From contig NZ_CP119423.1 of the NCBI RefSeq assembly GCF_029223585.1, positions 1,550,001 through 1,614,000 on the forward strand: a stretch of 64,000 nucleotides of DNA, in the 5' to 3' direction. Under the pieces are notes generated by a model. The model was not told the origin of the DNA. It did no database searches and worked only from the letters and a program-made list of their open reading frames with translations. This DNA comes from Photobacterium sp. DA100 (lineage in GTDB: Bacteria; Pseudomonadota; Gammaproteobacteria; Enterobacterales; Vibrionaceae). Positions 55,981 to 64,000 of this stretch are shown here, piece after piece. Position numbers and translations under genes: made by a program. Numbering within the stretch: position 1 is the first letter of the stretch; each line of letters starts with the position of its first letter.

Positions 55981-57240
55981 ATGGCTGTTGAGCGCGGTAG
56001 AAGGTTACATCGGGGGATAGTGGGGTTGGCTTTTACAGGAATGGGGCTGGCGTACGCTGCCACGGCGGCAGCCTCTTCCGGCATTGCTGATCTTGCCGCC
56101 GCAGGAGGCGCAGACTCGACCGAGGTTTATGTTCTGAAATTGCTGGAAGAGCAGGCACGGGCAAACAATAACCAGGAGCTGTTGGATTTGTTTGCCGCGG
56201 TGACCACGAGCGAGGAGGCCGCCAGGTTGGCAGGAGAAATAACCCCCGATCGGAGTGGCGCCAGTATCTACAACGTGGCTACCGCGCAGAATGTTTTTGC
56301 GAATGCAGTGCGCAAGCGTACCTCCGATTATATCTTGGGTGACTCGGCCCGTACCTCACTGTGGGTAACCTATCTTGGAACGGACTCAACCTCGTTTGTC
56401 ACCAGTGAAGGGACCAACCGTTTTGATGGCTATGACGCTGATTCATCAGGGATAGCCATAGGTTACGACCGGGTGCTGTCGGAAGACTCGATCCTCGGGG
56501 TCGCATTTAGTCAGCAGTCAATCAATAGCCAAAGCCGGCTCTATAACCAGCGGCTGGATATCGATACCTACCAGGCTGTACTCTATGGGACTTACCAGTG
56601 GCGTGATATGTATTTCTCAGCGCAGGGGCTGGCCGGCTGGAACAGTAATCGTTCCGAGCGTTCTATCGGTGACAGTCTGGTGGCTGATGGGCAGTCACAA
56701 GCGACCGCGCGATTCAACAGCCAGAGCTTTGCGTTGCTGCTTGACTGGCAGTTTCCGGTCTATGTCGGCGAGCTGACTTTTCTGCCGTCCCTTTATGCCG
56801 ACTACTCCTTGGTCAAGGTTGAAGATTACCAGGAAAATTATGTCCGCGAATACAACAAAGCCGGTGAGCTGACCAAGTCATCGGGTTCTCCTGCCGCGTT
56901 GGCCTACGACAAGCAAGAGTATGAAACCTTCAACCTAGGGATCGGACTGGAACTTGCCCACCGGCTTGATACCCGTGTCGGGGTGTTTGCGACCCAGCTA
57001 AAACTCAAGGCCCAGCAGGAGCTACTCGATCACAACCTGACCACCACGGCAAGGCTGGCCAGCGGTGGTGCCAGCTTCACTCTGCCGGTCAGTGAGGCCG
57101 ATGACTTTTTCTACGAAACCCACCTCGATCTGGTTTGGGAAACCAACACCAGTTTTTCCTGGCATATCGGTGCCCAATACCTATGGAGTGATAGCCAGGA
57201 AACCACTATGTACTACGGCCGCGGCACGTACTCGTTTTAA
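55981..57240 (+). CDS. Autotransporter beta-domain outer-membrane protein without passenger
   Basis: A 419-residue protein with an N-terminal signal region (about 1-31), then a short helical stretch (about 45-115, LEEQARANNNQELLDLF to NVFANAVRKR). It resembles the linker before autotransporter barrels. From about 118 a 12-strand-type barrel runs to the C-terminal GRGTYSF, ending in Phe. There is no passenger domain. It is the first gene of the lyase transcript: the exolyase frame opens 6 bases after its stop. It might anchor, export or admit something for the lyases; this is inference. An AGAGGGATAGGGA stretch precedes the ATG. Confidence 0.8.
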   Translation: MAVERGRRLHRGIVGLAFTGMGLAYAATAAASSGIADLAAAGGADSTEVYVLKLLEEQARANNNQELLDLFAAVTTSEEAARLAGEITPDRSGASIYNVATAQNVFANAVRKRTSDYILGDSARTSLWVTYLGTDSTSFVTSEGTNRFDGYDADSSGIAIGYDRVLSEDSILGVAFSQQSINSQSRLYNQRLDIDTYQAVLYGTYQWRDMYFSAQGLAGWNSNRSERSIGDSLVADGQSQATARFNSQSFALLLDWQFPVYVGELTFLPSLYADYSLVKVEDYQENYVREYNKAGELTKSSGSPAALAYDKQEYETFNLGIGLELAHRLDTRVGVFATQLKLKAQQELLDHNLTTTARLASGGASFTLPVSEADDFFYETHLDLVWETNTSFSWHIGAQYLWSDSQETTMYYGRGTYSF

Positions 57241-57246
57241 TCAGGG

Positions 57247-60200
57247 ATGGTATTAAGCAAGATGAAAAATAATGGCGTAAAAATGTTGGTATTGGCGGTG
57301 GCAATGGGGCTGCAAGGGCAGGCACTGGCAACGGAGCCTGTAGCGGTGGACAGTGAATCCTATCGCCAGCCGGGTGGCTTCATGTACTTCTTTGAGCATG
57401 GTATGCCCGATACGGTGACGGCATCGGACGGTGGCCTGGTGGCTATCGATAATGCGCTACAAAAAGATGGTCAGCACAGTCTGGCCTGGCAGTTTTCGCC
57501 GGGCAATACGCTGATGTTTACCCAGCCTATCGGTTACAAGCCGTTTGTGGCAAACAATACCGATCAGTCGCAAAGCACGTTTACGACTTGGATTTACAAC
57601 GAATCACCGTTGGCAGGGACCTTGCGTTTTTCTTTTCTGGCCGAGGGACAGCGAGCTAGCTGGTTTGATATCAATATGGACTTTTCGGGATGGCGTCAGC
57701 TGTTGGTACCGTTCTCCGATATGCAGGGCCAGCCGAGCGAGTCGATGGATCAGATGGTCATCGAGACGATGCACGCGGGGGGATCAGGCAAGATCTACCT
57801 TGATCAGCTGATGACCAGCATTCCAGTTGACCCTCGCTGGCCGACCAGGGATGCCGTTGTGCCATACGTCAATATGGCAGCGGATGTAGCGCCGAACCGC
57901 CATTGGCTGGCACTGTACCGCTATTCCCAATTCCTCCAGCTACATACTAGTGGTCAGGAGGCTGATTCTGCAGGTGCTGATCCGGAGATTGCGGGGATCG
58001 AAAAGACCTTGGATGGATTCATTGCGGCCGAGGACAAGGTACTGTCCTCAACGCAGCGACTTGCGCTCAAATCGCGTTACGACAGTTACCAGCTTGCTGA
58101 ACACAATGGAGTAATAACCGGTCTGCCAATGGATAATAGCAACCGACTCAAAACGTTCATCGACAAGGGAGTCAACAAGGGGCTGCTGAACCAAGAAGGG
58201 TTCGACACCGTGTTCGGCGTCAAGCTGCTCAGGGAATATGGCGAATATATGCTGGAGCTGGCGCAGGTGCTGCGAGGTGATTTGGCCGCTGATGAACGGC
58301 GTACTTTTGAAAAGATGTATCTGGATATGACGCGATATGCGATTACGCAGGGCTATACCGCGGGCAGTGGATTGGGTACTGCCCACCACATGGGGTATAC
58401 CCTCAGGGCCTTGTTCCAAGCCCATTACCTCAGCAGGGATCTCTTGGCGAGGGAAGGCCTCGCGCAGGAAGTCAGCGATATGATGGCATGGTATTCAGGC
58501 ACAGGGCGTATCTACCGTCCGGTAGAAGAGATGACCAATTTCAATGTCGATATTATGAATACCCAGCTACGAGGTATGCTATACAGCGTGCTGATGCAGC
58601 CGGATCAGCAGCAGCGCCGGGCCTGGCTGTCCCAGTTCAGTTTCTGGTTATCCCAGTCTATCAGCCACTCTGACGGGCTGGGTGGGGGATTCAAGGCTGA
58701 CGGTTCGGTCTTCCACCATGCCCAGCATTATCCAGCCTATGCCAAAGGGGCCCTGAAAGGGCTCACGCCTGTGATTGAAGCGCTGGCGGGTACGCCTTAC
58801 GCCGTGTCGCCACAGGCGCACCAAACCGTCAAGCATGCTGTCGCGATGACAGAAATCTACAGTAATGACCAGTTGACCCTGATGTCTGTTACCGGCCGTC
58901 ACCCCGACGGAGAGCAATCTATCGAGCTGGTGCCGTTCCAGCACATGGCCATGGCCGGTTCGCCAGATGGCACTCAGGCTATTGATCCGGATATGGCGGC
59001 TGCCTATTTGCGGATGGCGGGCAAAGATGATGCGTTCGGCCGCTATCTGGTGCAGCAAGGAATGGAGTCTGGGGTCGCGCCGCAGGGCAACTGGGTCATG
59101 AACCTTGCCAGCATGACGATTCAGCGGCGTTCTGACTGGGTGGCGGCAGTGCGCGGCTTTAGCCGTTATCTGGTCAGCCACGAAAGCTATGCCAATGCCA
59201 ACCGCTACGGCCGTTATATTAACTACGGCCAACTCGAGATCATGGGGCCTGAGGGCGAGGCCCGGGCATTTAGCCATGATGGATGGAACTGGAACCGCTG
59301 GCCGGGAACCACTGCCGTACAGCTGCCTTATGAGGCACTCAATGCCAAGTTGCGTAACGTCGATACATTCAGCGGGCTGGAAGAGATGTTGCTCTCGGAA
59401 CAGAACTTCGCTGGCGGGGTGGGCAATGGGGAAAACGGTTTATATGCCATGGTGCTGCAAGGCCACCCTAAATACGATGCCAGCTTCCAGGCCCACAAGT
59501 CGGTCTTTTTCTTCGATAACCGGATTGTCGCGCTCGGTAGTGGGATCACCACCGAACAGGCGGCTTATCCAACTCAGACGACCTTGTTTCAGCATGCCGT
59601 GTATGCCGATGGTGAGCAGGCAGTGGTCGAGGGCCGGGCAATGCCTGCTTCGGAGCAGAAGGTAGCAGTCAAACAGGGGAGCTATCTCCAGTTACGCGAT
59701 CCCGATGGTAATGCCTATTTTGTCGCGCCGGCACAAGATGTCAGGGTGTCACAGGGCGAGCAGGTGTCGGTACACCAGAAAAATAGCTCAGCTACCCAGG
59801 GTACCTTTGCCACTGCGGTGCTCGACCACGGCCAAGCGCCGCGTGACGGGCGGTATGAGTATGCTGTCTTGGTACAGCCGGAACAGGCTCAGTTGGACGC
59901 TTTTGCGCGCCAGCTGGCAAGCGCAGAGGATACCCCTTATCAGGTCGTCCAGCACGATGAGCGTGCTCATGTCGTGAGCGATAGTGCTTCAACGACAACT
60001 GGATATGCAGTATTTGCGGCTGATACCGAGTTCGCTCACGGGCTGGTTGCGCAAGTCGCGTCACCCGCCATGGTCATGGCTGCAATCCGAGGTCAGCTGC
60101 TGCAGCTGTCACTCGTCAATCCGGATCTCAACCTATACCAAGGGCGAGACGGCACCCAGTATGACGGCGAAGGCATTATGCAAGAGGTCAGTATCTACTC

Positions 60201-60384
60201 TCGCAAATGGAAAGATAACCCGTTCGCTGCGGTGGATAACCGGATGGTACTGCGTGGCCGGTGGCTGGCGGCTTCTGCGCTGCCAGCAGGGGTTACGCTG
60301 CACGATATGGCCAACGGCCATACGGAAATACGCTTTAGTACGGTTGGGGCAGAGCCTCTGCAAGTCTTGTTGACCCAGCAATAA
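57247..60384 (+). CDS. Chondroitin sulfate ABC exolyase (PL8, chondroitinase ABC II type)
   Basis: A 1045-residue secreted polysaccharide lyase that should release disaccharides from the ends of chondroitin/dermatan sulfate chains. A signal peptide (KMLVLAVAMGLQGQALA) is followed by an N-terminal carbohydrate-binding-like domain (about 35-195), an alpha/alpha toroid with TAHHMGYTLRALF, and beta sheets. The four PL8 catalytic residues are present: His491 and Tyr498 (FHHAQHYPAY), Arg551 (GRHP) and Glu646 (SHESY). It resembles Proteus chondroitinase ABC II more than ABC I. The ATG at 57262 (MKNNG) is a likely alternative start. It lies between the barrel gene and the endolyase gene. Confidence 0.88.
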   Translation: MVLSKMKNNGVKMLVLAVAMGLQGQALATEPVAVDSESYRQPGGFMYFFEHGMPDTVTASDGGLVAIDNALQKDGQHSLAWQFSPGNTLMFTQPIGYKPFVANNTDQSQSTFTTWIYNESPLAGTLRFSFLAEGQRASWFDINMDFSGWRQLLVPFSDMQGQPSESMDQMVIETMHAGGSGKIYLDQLMTSIPVDPRWPTRDAVVPYVNMAADVAPNRHWLALYRYSQFLQLHTSGQEADSAGADPEIAGIEKTLDGFIAAEDKVLSSTQRLALKSRYDSYQLAEHNGVITGLPMDNSNRLKTFIDKGVNKGLLNQEGFDTVFGVKLLREYGEYMLELAQVLRGDLAADERRTFEKMYLDMTRYAITQGYTAGSGLGTAHHMGYTLRALFQAHYLSRDLLAREGLAQEVSDMMAWYSGTGRIYRPVEEMTNFNVDIMNTQLRGMLYSVLMQPDQQQRRAWLSQFSFWLSQSISHSDGLGGGFKADGSVFHHAQHYPAYAKGALKGLTPVIEALAGTPYAVSPQAHQTVKHAVAMTEIYSNDQLTLMSVTGRHPDGEQSIELVPFQHMAMAGSPDGTQAIDPDMAAAYLRMAGKDDAFGRYLVQQGMESGVAPQGNWVMNLASMTIQRRSDWVAAVRGFSRYLVSHESYANANRYGRYINYGQLEIMGPEGEARAFSHDGWNWNRWPGTTAVQLPYEALNAKLRNVDTFSGLEEMLLSEQNFAGGVGNGENGLYAMVLQGHPKYDASFQAHKSVFFFDNRIVALGSGITTEQAAYPTQTTLFQHAVYADGEQAVVEGRAMPASEQKVAVKQGSYLQLRDPDGNAYFVAPAQDVRVSQGEQVSVHQKNSSATQGTFATAVLDHGQAPRDGRYEYAVLVQPEQAQLDAFARQLASAEDTPYQVVQHDERAHVVSDSASTTTGYAVFAADTEFAHGLVAQVASPAMVMAAIRGQLLQLSLVNPDLNLYQGRDGTQYDGEGIMQEVSIYSRKWKDNPFAAVDNRMVLRGRWLAASALPAGVTLHDMANGHTEIRFSTVGAEPLQVLLTQQ

Positions 60385-60393
60385 GGATACGTG

Positions 60394-60437
60394 GCGCGCA
60401 AGTGGCTGCTTGCGCGCACGACAGGCAAATTGCCTGT
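60394..60437 (+). repeat. Two tandem hairpins between the lyase genes
   Basis: GCGCGCAAG pairs with CTTGCGCGC (60394-60417, 6-base loop), directly followed by ACAGGCA with TGCCTGT (60421-60437). Neither has a T run, so they are unlikely to terminate. They fill the 71-base spacer and may protect one half of a processed transcript, giving unequal levels of exolyase and endolyase. Confidence 0.8.
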
Positions 60438-60455
60438 AATGATTAAGGATTAGGC

Positions 60456-63400
60456 ATGAACAGATTAAGTCATATATCGGTATTGGCCGCCGCGGTTTCA
60501 CTGGTGTTGTCCGGCAATGTATATGCCGGCGGCCAGATAGAGGCTGCAGGCAATATCACCTCGGCCAGTGTTGTTGAACAAACCGACCCACAGGATCCGA
60601 TGCAAGCACAGATCATCTCATTCGAAGGGAAGGCGGTACCTGACTATGTCAAGGTAGCCGATGGCAGTACCGTTGCGGTCACGGATCGCCGGGCGGTAAA
60701 CGGGGAGCAGTCACTGGTATGGCAGTGGCAGCCGGATGCGCCGCTAACACTCGATACTGAGTTTCGCTACTACACACCTAAGGAAGCCTACCAAGCGTAT
60801 GGGCGTCAGTCTTCGACGGTTTTCTCGGTATGGATTTATAATGAAAAGCCCAGTGAGGGTGAGCTTGAGTTCCAGTTTGGCTCGGCAGCAAATAGCCGTT
60901 TTACCATGAAGTTGGACTTTACCGGTTGGCGCTCACCAGGCTTGGCTTTTCATCGAGATATGCAGGGGATGCCAGCCTCGACCCTCAAGGGGCTGACCAT
61001 TACCCCGAAAGGCATGACGGAAGGGGGCGAGCTGTATATTGATCGTGTGATGGTCAGTATTGATGATATTCGCTACCAATGGTCTGATGATGTGGTAACC
61101 ACCAGGATCACCGTGCCCGAGGTCGACTATGGCCTGCCTGAAATCCTGCCGGATGTTACGGCCGAGGAACTGGCTGCGGTAGATACCATCAAGCAAGAGT
61201 TGCTTGACTATTATGTCGGTGACATGAAGGCGAGCAAGAAAGCACTGGATGCTATTCGCAAAGAATACCGTACATATGGCTTGAGCAAGGAAAATGGTGT
61301 CATCAACGGCGTGCATATCGTAACCAAGAAGCAGCTGACGATTTATCAGAAAGCCCATTTGAGCCCGGACGACAAAGCACGGGTAAAGGCCTATGTTGAT
61401 TTGCGCAAGTTCTCGGAGCTGATGGAAAAGATTGCCCGGGTATGGCATGTCACCGATGATCCTGTCGTGCGTGCTGAAATGCGTGACAAATATATCCTGA
61501 TGTCTGAGCACCTGCTTGATCAGGGCTTCCAGCATGGCAGCTCGCTGGTGGCGACCCACCACTGGGGCTACGGCACCCGGAGCTGGTACTCGTCGGTGCT
61601 ATTGATGGAGCAGTCTCTGAAAGATGCCGGTTTATTAGAGCCAATTCATTCGGCACTGCTCTGGTACTCGCGGGAATTCAAAGAGCGCGGTTTTGATATG
61701 GAAGTCGGGCCAAAAAGCTCGGACATGGATTACTACAATACCCTGGCCCGTGCCCATATGATCATGCTGCTGCTCGAGCCTGACGAGCAGCAGCGAGTTG
61801 CCCTGATGCATAAGTTCGGCAAGTTTATCTCCGGCAATATGGCGCAGACACCGCCTGGCTACGCTGACGGCTTCCGCCCAGATGGCACGGCATTTCGCCA
61901 CAAGGGCAACTACCCGGGGTATTCGTTTGCTGCCTTTAACTCGGCAGCCCATGTTGCGTACCTGCTAAGAGGAACCCCTTACGAGTTGTCCGAGCCAGCC
62001 AGGCAGTATCTGAAGAAGGTGATGCTGGCGGCAAGGGTGTACAGTAACCCGAACCCCGGGGTCGGCACCAATGGCCGCCGTCCGTTCTTCGGTATTTCGC
62101 TCAACAAGATTGCAGACGGTTACCGTTGGCTGGCGCTGGCAGGGACCGAGCAAGGAACAGCCGATACCGATCTGGCGCAGGCGTACTTACGGATCAGCGG
62201 CGATGATCCACAGCGGTTTGCTGGGGAGTTCGGCCAACTGGTGATGCCAGAAGCCCATCCTCAAGGCGCATATAGCTTCAATTACGCCGCGATGGGGATC
62301 CACCGTTACGATGACAAGATGGTGACGATGAAGGGCTGGAACCGGTATGTATGGTCGTCGGAAATCTACAACAATGCCAACCGGTATGGCCGTTACCAGA
62401 GCCACGGCAGTGTGCAGATCCAGAAGTGGGGTGATGAAAAAGAGTACGGCTTTAGCCAAGAGGGCTGGGATTGGAACCGGATGCCGGGGGCGACGACGAT
62501 CCATTTGCCTTGGGAGCTGCTGGATGCTCCGCGCAAACATACCACCATGCTAACCAACAATGTTCGCTTCAATGGTTCGACCGAATTGGAAGGGCGCTAC
62601 GGTGCTTTTGGCTTTACCCTCGAAAACCCTGATCGCTGGCCGGCGTTTATTGATCCGTCATTCAGGGCCAAGAAGTCGGTGTTTAGCTTCGATAACCGGC
62701 TGGTCTTGGTGGGGAGTAACATTGCCAATAGCCGCAGTGAGTATTCAACTGAGACCACCTTGTTTCAATACGGCCTGACAGACAAAACCCAGTCGCTGAT
62801 CATCAATGGCGAGGCGGTGACGGCGTTTCCGTTTAGCACCGAACTCGAGCCCGGTGACTGGCTGATAGATGGTATGGGGAACGGTTATTACGTGGCTAAA
62901 GGTGGCAGCATTGAGGTTAGGCGCCAACATCAGGAGTCACGCGATAACATCACCAAGGAACCGACCTTCGGCAATATGGTGTCGGCGTGGATCAATCACG
63001 GTAATGCCCCGTCCGGAGCAGAATACGAGTACATGATCATGCTTGATGCAACGCCGGAAAAAATGCAGGCGTTGGCCGCATCAATGGTATCGGCAGAGGA
63101 GAAGCCTTATCAGGTGCTGCGTAAAGACGGAACGGCCCACATTGTTCATGATAGGCAAAGTGGCGTAACGGGCTACACGGCGTACCAGTTTGTGAGAACC
63201 TCTGACAAATGGATCAGGGCGATCAGTACCTCCTCCGTGGTCATGGCCAAAGAGCAGGACGGAATATTGAGCCTGAGTGTTGCCAATCCTGATTTGAACA
63301 TGGAGAAAAACACCCTGAGCCGAGAAGTCCCGGTAGCCATTACCTTGAAAGGGCGCTGGCGCCCAGCGGAGGCTGATGAGCGGATTGCCGTGAAGCACAA

Positions 63401-63473
63401 GGGGAGCAAGACAGTGGTGACTTTCCGTTGCAAGGATGGCCTACCGATCCAAACACGGTTGCAAAAGATATAA
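60456..63473 (+). CDS. Chondroitin sulfate ABC endolyase (PL8, chondroitinase ABC I type)
   Basis: A 1005-residue secreted lyase that should cut chondroitin and dermatan sulfate (and probably hyaluronan) inside the chain. A signal peptide (cut near VYA, residue 24) is followed by an N-terminal jelly-roll domain, a toroid with SLVATHHWGYGTRSWY, and C-terminal beta domains. His482 and Tyr489 (RHKGNYPGYSF), Arg541 (GRRP) and Glu636 (WSSEIYN) match the Proteus ABC I catalytic set. EGWDWNRMPGATTIHLP is nearly the Proteus sequence. It is the distal gene of the barrel-exolyase-endolyase unit, ended by a strong terminator. Confidence 0.93.
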   Translation: MNRLSHISVLAAAVSLVLSGNVYAGGQIEAAGNITSASVVEQTDPQDPMQAQIISFEGKAVPDYVKVADGSTVAVTDRRAVNGEQSLVWQWQPDAPLTLDTEFRYYTPKEAYQAYGRQSSTVFSVWIYNEKPSEGELEFQFGSAANSRFTMKLDFTGWRSPGLAFHRDMQGMPASTLKGLTITPKGMTEGGELYIDRVMVSIDDIRYQWSDDVVTTRITVPEVDYGLPEILPDVTAEELAAVDTIKQELLDYYVGDMKASKKALDAIRKEYRTYGLSKENGVINGVHIVTKKQLTIYQKAHLSPDDKARVKAYVDLRKFSELMEKIARVWHVTDDPVVRAEMRDKYILMSEHLLDQGFQHGSSLVATHHWGYGTRSWYSSVLLMEQSLKDAGLLEPIHSALLWYSREFKERGFDMEVGPKSSDMDYYNTLARAHMIMLLLEPDEQQRVALMHKFGKFISGNMAQTPPGYADGFRPDGTAFRHKGNYPGYSFAAFNSAAHVAYLLRGTPYELSEPARQYLKKVMLAARVYSNPNPGVGTNGRRPFFGISLNKIADGYRWLALAGTEQGTADTDLAQAYLRISGDDPQRFAGEFGQLVMPEAHPQGAYSFNYAAMGIHRYDDKMVTMKGWNRYVWSSEIYNNANRYGRYQSHGSVQIQKWGDEKEYGFSQEGWDWNRMPGATTIHLPWELLDAPRKHTTMLTNNVRFNGSTELEGRYGAFGFTLENPDRWPAFIDPSFRAKKSVFSFDNRLVLVGSNIANSRSEYSTETTLFQYGLTDKTQSLIINGEAVTAFPFSTELEPGDWLIDGMGNGYYVAKGGSIEVRRQHQESRDNITKEPTFGNMVSAWINHGNAPSGAEYEYMIMLDATPEKMQALAASMVSAEEKPYQVLRKDGTAHIVHDRQSGVTGYTAYQFVRTSDKWIRAISTSSVVMAKEQDGILSLSVANPDLNMEKNTLSREVPVAITLKGRWRPAEADERIAVKHKGSKTVVTFRCKDGLPIQTRLQKI

Positions 63474-63499
63474 GCCAATTTGTATTTCGAAACGTAATG

Positions 63500-63526
63500 A
63501 AAGCGCCTAGCGATAGGCGCTTTTTT
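63500..63526 (+). terminator. Rho-independent terminator after the lyase operon
   Basis: AAAGCGCCTA pairs with TAGGCGCTTT around the tetraloop GCGA, then T residues; 26 bases past the endolyase stop. Confidence 0.93.
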
Positions 63527-63545
63527 CGTTTTTGATTGTCTTTTG

Positions 63546-63638
63546 TTTTCTTTCGCTTTTATGATCACAAAAGCGTTATCGAAAGATAAACTTTGCTTTT
63601 GATTGAGTATATAGTTATGCGAAAGCTATCGAAGATAG
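63546..63638. promoter_or_regulatory. Cluster of inverted repeats before the lipoprotein gene
   Basis: A 22-bp near-palindrome at 63554-63575 (arms CGCTTTT and AAAAGCG around a TGATCA core, one mismatched pair) is followed by TTATC-GAAA-GATAA (63576-63589) and CTATC-GAA-GATAG (63626-63638). CGAAAG/CTTTCG recurs several times. Positions 63550-63573 match 17 of 24 bases of 55799-55822 in the divergent control region. Likely binding sites of a regulator shared by the locus. Confidence 0.55.
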
Positions 63639-63741
63639 TTGAAAGGTTGCGTTTGACTATAACGAAATATTAGCCCAGCTCGCCATTTATCGGAATCGGC
63701 GTAAACGGACTATTCATTTCCAAATCAGAAAAGAGAAGGTT

Positions 63742-64000
63742 ATGAAAGTAAGACACTCTACCTTGGCCCTGGCTATTGCCACCTTGCTGGCAGGCTGTGG
63801 AGCTGAAGATAACAAGGATATCTCAGGTAAGCAGGACAATGTGTACCCGCCGACGGTAAGGGGCGAAGTAACCATACCGGCGTTGCATGTCGGAGCTGGT
63901 GTAAAAGGTATTTACCAGTATTTCGATCCCAATCCGGCTGCCCGTCCGGAAGGTGCCAGTCAATACCGCTGGTTGTTGGCCGATGATACTGAAATTGGCA
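63742..64000 (+). CDS. Lipoprotein, N-terminal part (cut by window end)
   Basis: An open frame from ATG at 63742 (AGAGAAGG site) to the window edge, 86 codons visible. Residues 1-19 form a lipoprotein signal with lipobox LAGC (Cys19); the next residues are Gly-Ala, so by the Lol rule it should go to the outer membrane. From about residue 38 (PPTVRGEVTIPALHVGAGV, then GIYQYFDPNPA..EGASQYRWL) it looks like an Ig-like/bacterial surface repeat domain. It follows the lyase operon and is probably part of the glycosaminoglycan system, for example a binding protein or further enzyme. The remainder is not visible. Confidence 0.75.
   Translation, partial: MKVRHSTLALAIATLLAGCGAEDNKDISGKQDNVYPPTVRGEVTIPALHVGAGVKGIYQYFDPNPAARPEGASQYRWLLADDTEIG

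Noticed and set aside
58648..59277. 209-codon leftward frame antisense to the exolyase gene
   Set aside because: His/Arg-rich shadow of a conserved lyase in GC-rich codons; the PL8 catalytic residues lie on the other strand.
60933..61562. 209-codon leftward frame antisense to the endolyase gene
   Set aside because: Shadow of the well-conserved chondroitinase frame; no ribosome site.

Overview
The window is chromosomal DNA of a marine gammaproteobacterium, most likely a member of the Vibrionaceae (Photobacterium, Grimontia or a close Vibrio relative). This rests on the protein-level look of the housekeeping genes (thrS-infC-rpmI-rplT, pheST, ihfA, btuCD), the hut operon with HutC, and opine and chondroitin-degrading genes that suit life on animal tissue. 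The genus is inference. I see no tRNA, rRNA, CRISPR array, insertion sequence or prophage.

Layout. 0-2.7 kb: riboflavin synthase, a small CPXCG zinc-ribbon protein, and a YniA-type kinase with a decayed piece of yniC directly behind it. 2.7-9.4 kb: histidine utilisation, hutIGUH read leftward behind its repressor gene hutC. HutC-type operators lie before hutI and hutC, and seven copies of a 7-bp repeat lie between them. 9.6-17.5 kb: the translation block thrS-infC(AUU start)-rpmI-rplT, then pheST, then ihfA. 17.7-22.5 kb: astE, btuC-btuD and an M3 oligoendopeptidase. 22.7-29.7 kb: a small outer-membrane barrel, then two tandem copies of a DUF1800-DUF1501 gene pair. The DUF1501 proteins carry Tat signals and the DUF1800 proteins carry none. 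29.8-33.5 kb: an opine-dehydrogenase-family enzyme with a YfcC-type permease and a LysR regulator. 33.7-42.4 kb: rlmC, a DUF2971 protein, a YcxB-like membrane protein, the heterodimeric exporter mdlAB, an atypical SDR protein and an unknown secreted protein. 42.7-47.9 kb: isoaspartyl dipeptidase, a second YfcC permease, an alanine/ornithine-racemase-family enzyme and a second LysR regulator. 48.4-54.0 kb: a PEP-CTERM protein, a peptide deformylase, and an nhaC-malY operon behind a LacI regulator with a perfect 18-bp palindromic operator. 54.2-64.0 kb: a chondroitin/dermatan-type glycosaminoglycan locus with an OprD-like porin, divergent from a passenger-less autotransporter barrel, a chondroitin ABC exolyase, a chondroitin ABC endolyase and the start of a lipoprotein cut by the window edge.

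How the genes work together. Several blocks are self-contained catabolic modules, each with a transporter, enzymes and its own regulator: histidine to glutamate, opines, isoaspartyl dipeptides and D/L-amino acids, and sulfated glycosaminoglycans. In the last one the porin would admit oligosaccharides released by the two lyases. The least understood parts are the duplicated DUF1800/DUF1501 pair, where one Tat signal may carry both proteins out of the cell, and the autotransporter barrel placed 6 bp before the lyase genes. All family assignments come from reading the translated sequence. No database search was run.
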